Assembly (NCBI GenBank): GCA_039881145.1 | Contig: JAYKKI010000023.1 | Coordinates: 10,350,001 to 10,414,000 of the forward strand | DNA from: Druceiella hillmani | Lineage: Eukaryota > Arthropoda > Insecta > Lepidoptera > Hepialidae | Reading direction: 5' to 3' | DNA length: 64,000 nt | Shown here: piece by piece, positions 59,200-64,000 of the stretch | Position numbering within the stretch: the stretch's first letter is position 1 | Layout: every line of letters begins with the position of its first letter | Program-made: the position numbers and the translations under genes | Notes under the pieces: generated by a model | Told to the model about the DNA's origin: nothing | Databases searched by the model: none | The model's input: the letters and a program-made list of their open reading frames with translations, nothing else

Positions 59200-59937
59200 T
59201 ACAACGGCTTATCTTAACAGCAAAATGAGTTAAATAAAACGGGAGCGACCCCTTAATAAAAATGCTAACAATGGAACCATTCCATTTACGTACAACTTTA
59301 CAGCACAACGTTTGCCATACCTCGCTTCATACTCCCACCTCAGGTCGACTATAGGCGCTGCCAACAAATCGTATTAACGATTTACGACCAATCGTAAAAC
59401 GAACGCTTACAAAGGTAAAAGGAGAGTACATAAATAAATTGAGCAATTGTAGCTACCCACCTAGACACGCGCGCCTCCTCGTGCCCGTCGCGCGTACTTA
59501 GGCACTCGGAGCAGGCCCTCATAAAACATGCATAAAACTAGGCGACCGGCCGGAGCGCAAAGCGAGGCGGGCGTAAGAAGTAGCAGCGGCGAAGAAATAA
59601 GGTCAACGGTGTCCCGGCCCCACCTTTGTTCGCGGAACTTACGGTAAGCGATCTTGCCGAAACTAATTACGGCGAGGGCGGCGCAGCCAAAGCGAGTAAG
59701 CAAGCACTCGAGAGGCGGCGCGCGACTGCCGGCGCCCCTTTGACGCGGCGCCAGCTGAAAGCGAAGCGTTGCGCGCAACAACGTTGTCGGTATTAACGTC
59801 ATCATAGTCGTCCTATTAATTATTATTGCGCATTAATGTGCGCGGTGAACACGACAAAGGTCGGGTCCGTAACTGAGGTTACGACTAGTTTACGCCGTGA
59901 AGTATTTGTAGATTGGCGACGGTGCAGTAATATTAAA
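59200..59937. other. GC-rich island, strong CpG content
   Basis: 59460-59780 is among the most GC-rich sequence in the window. The right shoulder contains 'ctattaattattattgcgca', 'ttaatgtgcgcgg' and 'ggtccgtaactgaggttacg'. The minus-strand 114-codon ORF (59461-59805) is Arg/Ala/Leu-rich, as expected from random GC-rich DNA. Candidate promoter or enhancer. Confidence 0.38.
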
Positions 59938-60710
59938 ACGTTCCAAGTGCGAATAGAACTCGCGCTTTGAAAGTTCCCTACACTTATAAACATTTAAGAG
60001 TATATTGTCTTTTAATTAAACTATGTACAAACATCATAGCTACTATATCTTTCAAAGGCGTAAAACATGTTGTATATTTAAATAATATTGTTTTTCACTG
60101 TGTAAATATGTAAATGCATTGCCAACATATCTTTCACAAACATTTCTTTCACAAGGTTTAAATCACTTGCATATAGTTTCTTTCAACTTTTTACAGTCAC
60201 AACTACATATCATAAGTCGGTCGACTTCTGCTCGTAAAATAGTAAGGCTTACGTTCCCTTTAATTTCGTTACATTTACTACTATTAAGAATATTCAAAAA
60301 TAGCGGTTCAGCTGATAAAGGTGGAAACACCTAACTTTAACAAAAAATTAGAACTTGAAAGTTAAATATAAAAATAAAAGGATTCCTATATTGGTAAAAG
60401 CGTTCATGACATACACCAAACATTTATAAAAGACCTGTTCAAAGATACCCTACACATTGCGGCATGTGAAAAAAATTCACCCTGCTTTACATGTGAGGTG
60501 AGGTCTCCCAAACAAAATTTTCTTTAAAAGATTTTATACTTGTTTCTTTAAAAAAAATTAGTTATTTCATAACTTCGTAGGCAATATAAATATGAATAAC
60601 TATACCAATTGTCAGCTTTATAGCCTAATATTCTGTGACTAAAACGGCTGTGACATGCAGACGGACATAGCGAAAGTATAAGGGTTCATAGTTTGGCTAC
60701 AAATCCCTAA
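59938..60710 (-). mobile_element. Interspersed repeat copy, minus orientation, about 770 bp
   Basis: The reversed tail 'ttccaagtgcgaatagaact' with 'cgcgctttgaaagttcccta' opens the element. It closes with 'gcagacggacatagcgaaag' and 'tttggctacaaatccctaa', the reversed 5' end. The centre ('aagacctgttcaaagatacc') matches 43250-43280. No ORF. Confidence 0.75.
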
Positions 60711-60975
60711 AAATGTATATCCCACAACAGTAGAAGGAAATATATTATTAGATTATATACGTAATTTAAGTACTTTGACATAAAAGAGTCACACAGGGCA
60801 TAGAAACGAATATATATTTGCAGAAAACGAAATTTTCGAAAAATATAAATGAAGTTGTAATTTGATTCATCTCTAGTTATTATGACAACGAAACCAGTTA
60901 AATATCGGATGTAAAAATGTTGTTTCTATGACGTATAAAGCAATCGTAATATTTCGCTTAAGATTAGATTTCCTG

Positions 60976-61300
60976 CGTATTTCTCGAATTAATTTACTAC
61001 ACCTTTAGTGAGAAGCAATCTCTATAATTTATAATTCACACGAGACCAAGTACATTATAATGATCGGATGTGTCAAAGATACTCTTTCGATCTTTTTAAA
61101 TTAGGCATTATGTTACTTCTCTTTTCTATTTCCTACGTATTTCTCGAATTAATTTACTACACCTTTAGTCAGAAGCCGTTTCCATAGTTTATAATTCACA
61201 CGAGACCAAGTACATCATGATGATCGGTCGTATCAAAGAAACTCTTTCGATCTTTTTATATTAGACATTATGGTTACTTCTCTTTTCTATTTTCTACTCA
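60976..61300. repeat. Two-copy tandem duplication, 160 bp
   Basis: 'tttctcgaattaatttacta', 'cacacgagaccaagtacat' and 'tactctttcgatctttttaa' recur 160 bp apart. Diverged relatives lie at about 58130-58260 and 62740-62830, so the unit belongs to a dispersed family. Confidence 0.88.
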
Positions 61301-61479
61301 TTTTTTTACAGAGATTGATAGGTTTTCATTCTTTAGGTCTCACAAAAAAAAACTTCATATTTTAAATAATTTTTTTATTGTTAAATGGGTTTTCACAAAT
61401 TTGAGATGTCATTAGGGTGAAAATATAAATAGTGACTAATGTCATGTTATAAGCGATTGCATATTGATTACCTTAAAAT

Positions 61480-61483
61480 AATA

Positions 61484-61539
<56 letters not shown>
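61480..61539. repeat. (TA)n microsatellite
   Basis: About 28 TA units. The 74-codon minus ORF through it is an artefact. Confidence 0.97.
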
Positions 61540-61540
<1 letters not shown>

Positions 61541-61849
61541 ATGTACGTAGGATTGAGTAATGTTAAGAACGAAGCTTTGTATATTTGGTAAAAATTAATA
61601 AAAAGGAATGATAAAAATAATATAAAAACATTATTTTTAAGGTAAAAGAAAAGAAGAAGATACGTGGCAGAATTAAATCTAAATTTCTTCAAGTGTACGT
61701 CAGGTTAGAACAAACGAAGTCAGGTTGCAAGTTCATGGTCGAAATTCGATGTGTTAGTTATATAATATACGTAAAGTTGTACGATATAATTCTTAAGACG
61801 ATCTAATATTACTTATAATAAAAATAAACCGGGTCTATTGACGGACAGT
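61540..61849. other. AT-rich noncoding stretch
   Basis: No supported feature. Confidence 0.45.
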
Positions 61850-62400
61850 ACCCACTATGTTCCTTTTGTAAAGGCGATTTAATAAAACGTGAAAGCAAAA
61901 ACGCTAACACGCCAAATTACAACGCAACATATCCCACAGCGCTCAAAACCACCGCGTCCAACACCGACCCGCCACAAAAAATTAGCCCCGACATAACATT
62001 TAATAAACGAAGCAGCCCAAAGCGAACGTCGAAACGCAAGTCATCCGCGCCGCGCCTCCCACATTCGCGGCAACGATCCGACAAGACGTCCATCCGCGGC
62101 GACCGTGCGAACTGCCTCCCACCACCTCCCCCCTTCCTCCGCCGATCGGTCCGCACTACGGTGCAGCGGCACAAAAAGCGACCGGCACGCACGCGAGTTG
62201 GCAGCTCAAAAAAAACCGCAACGCATGTGTATTGTAATGGCCCGCGCCCGACATAATAGCCGACAGGCTGCAGACGCCAAACTAAACGGAATGTTTTTAC
62301 GCTCCGACGGGATGAAGAGGGAAACTATATTTGGTGAAACTTAAGTCATTCTTTATAGGCACGAAGACGTCGATTCATTTTGAATCCTTCGGGGTGTGGT
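61850..62400. other. GC-rich island, candidate regulatory element
   Basis: CpG-rich sequence at 61920-62310, preceded by 'ggcgatttaataaaacgtga'. Long frames on both strands (61917-62192 and 62105-62344) are Arg-rich and reflect GC content rather than coding. Confidence 0.38.
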
Positions 62401-63182
62401 GACGTTTAATCTGTGTTTACGTGGAACGATTGACTTGGAAACAGAATCCTAAATTCGACATAGAGACCACTGCAAACATATTTAAACTTTACTTTGATTT
62501 GTTCCCTTCAACTTTAAAGTAATCATTTTTCCTAAAAAAAAATTGAAATGGTAATTCTATTCAATTAATCGTAATAATTTTCCACTTTTCTGGGCATTTT
62601 GCAGAAGGCTTAGGTTCGTTTTGTGTGATACCAAAGATTTCCGTTCAATTACTTGGAATAGCTAACTCAATTACTTGGAATATATAAACCATGTACAAAA
62701 TATAGCCTGATAGTATAGTCTGATACTTGAATATGGCCAACAAACGTTCCTTCCGTTATTTTCACATGAAACGGTACGTTTACTTTCCGTCTCTATTTCC
62801 CACAGATTTTCCACCGAGCTAGATTTGTACTACTAACTTTCCATTCTTTGCAGATCAGAAGATACATTTCTTAAATGTATTTCTTTTATTGCCAAATGGA
62901 AATATTTTCAGCCTTGCATTGTGGATAAGTCGAGATAAAAATCAGTTGTGAAAGAATAGATATTAAATTAGTTGATGCATGTGTGGGAGATGAATTTCCG
63001 GTGGTCTGTATACATAATATTTATAGGGCGTAACAGAGGACTAACTTTCATATTAATTAAAATATAATCATTCTGAATACTGTACAGGATCAATAACACA
63101 GCTAGTCACTCTCAAAAAAAAGGTCACACGCATAGATAAATTTATTAAAACAAAATTGAAAACCGACAATTTATGTTTATTC
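62401..63182. other. AT-rich noncoding stretch with a dispersed repeat copy
   Basis: 62740-62830 ('ggtacgtttactttccgtct', 'ctatttcccacagattttcc') is a diverged relative of 58200-58250 and 61110-61140. 'caattacttggaata' is duplicated at 62646 and 62668. Confidence 0.45.
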
Positions 63183-64000
63183 TTTAAAGAAGGTCGGTGA
63201 ATAGTCTTAGCTAATCAGGCCCACTTGTAAATGTAAAGGGACGGTAATGAAAGTTATTTAAAGAAGCTCGGTGAACAGTCTTAGCTAATCAGGCCCACTT
63301 GTAAATGTAAAGGGACGGTAATGAAAGTTATTTAAAGAAGCTCGGTGAACAGTCTTAGCTAATCAGGCCCACTTGTAAATATAAAGGGACGGTAATGAAA
63401 GTTATTTAAAGAAGCTCGGTGAACAGTCTTAGCTAATCAGGCCCACTTGTAAATGTAAAGGGACGGTAATGAAAGTTATTTAAAGAAGCTCGGTGAACAG
63501 TCTTAGCTAATCAGGCCCACTTGTAAATATAAAGGGACGGTAATGAAAGTTATTTAAAGAAGCTCGGTGAACAGTCTTAGCTAATCAGGCCCACTTGTAA
63601 ATATAAAGGGACGGTAATGAAAGTTATTTAAAGAAGCTCGGTGAACAGTCTTAGCTAATCAGGCCCACTTGTAAATATAAAGGGACGGTAATGAAAGTTA
63701 TTTAAAGAAGCTCGGTGAACAGTCTTAGCTAATCAGGCCCACTTGTAAATATAAAGGGACGGTAATGAAAGTTATTTAAAGAAGCTCGGTGAACAGTCTT
63801 ACCTAATCAGGCCCACTTGTAAATATAAAGGGACAGTAATGAAAGTTCTTTAAAGAAGCTCGGCGAACAGTCTTAGCTAATCAGGCCCACTTGTAAATAT
63901 AAAGGGACGGTAATGAAAGTTATTTAAAGAAGCTCGGTGAACAGTCTTAGCTAATCAGGCCCACTTGTAAATATAAAGGGACGGTAATGAAAGTTATTTA
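63183..64000. repeat. Tandem array, 74-bp unit, about 11 copies, runs off the window
   Basis: The unit contains 'gaagctcggtgaacagtctt', 'agctaatcaggcccacttgt' and 'aaagggacggtaatgaaagt'. Anchors at 63247, 63321 and 63395 give a strict 74-bp period. Copies are nearly identical and differ mainly at aaatGtaaa/aaatAtaaa; the first copy and the one at about 63776-63860 are the most diverged. The array continues past the right edge, so its full length is unknown. Confidence 0.98.

Noticed and set aside
59461..59805. 114-codon minus ORF in a GC-rich island
   Set aside because: Arg/Ala/Leu-rich composition expected from low stop density in GC-rich DNA; no splice or start support. The same applies to 61917-62192, 62105-62344, 23500-23850, 19233-19529, 13154-13442 and 43837-44046.
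1..64000. tRNA, rRNA and well-known insect miRNA genes
   Set aside because: I looked for T-loop-like GGTTCGA contexts and for several common insect miRNA sequences (such as let-7, mir-10, mir-1, mir-8 and bantam) and saw none. This was by eye, so a covariance-model scan could still find one.

Overview
The window looks like AT-rich nuclear DNA from an insect, most likely a moth or butterfly (Lepidoptera). The main evidence is an interspersed repeat that recurs in both orientations. It begins near 'agggttccgt' and ends in a tail of the type 'cggaaccctcgtagtg' ... 'cttgacaggtttt', which I know from lepidopteran genomic sequence; I could not search a database. There is no prokaryotic or organellar gene organisation, no rRNA or tRNA gene I can recognise, and no complete, convincing multi-exon gene.

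The layout is a gene desert or the inside of one or more very large introns. Long AT-rich stretches alternate every 1-4 kb with GC-richer islands of 100-900 bp (for example 1.07-1.40, 1.85-2.31, 13.1-13.5, 20.4-20.8, 28.2-28.7, 32.2-32.65, 33.6-34.5, 59.2-59.97 and 61.85-62.4 kb). The islands mix CpG-rich sequence with TAATTA/AATTAA and TTTAT-type homeodomain-like motifs. I read them as candidate conserved cis-regulatory elements; that is inference. A few short stretches look like host exons: 35473-35589 (minus, canonical splice sites on both sides, 39 codons), 18128-18380 (minus, exon-like), 14180-14276 (plus, possible first exon ending at a donor) and 53406-53492 (plus). None can be assigned to a named gene.

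Several decayed coding regions lie in the desert. At 6.2-6.8 kb is an in-frame but stop-riddled relic of a multicopy arthropod protein family. At 53.3-54.76 kb is a roughly 480-codon intronless relic that ends seven bases before an AATAAA signal; I cannot name it, and an endogenous viral or retroposed gene is the leading guess. Smaller coding-like relics are at 31.45-31.72, 41.10-41.39 and 51.50-51.83 kb. Short candidate ORFs include a signal-peptide-bearing 79-residue ORF at 4795-5034 (minus).

Repeats dominate what can be stated firmly. There are tandem arrays of 5 x 180 bp (29401-30300), 16 x 24 bp (45861-46244) and about 11 x 74 bp running off the right edge (63183-64000), plus several three-copy 93-126 bp arrays, (TA)n microsatellites and perfect inverted repeats. 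Several tandem expansions lie inside copies of the same interspersed repeat family, each using a different internal segment.
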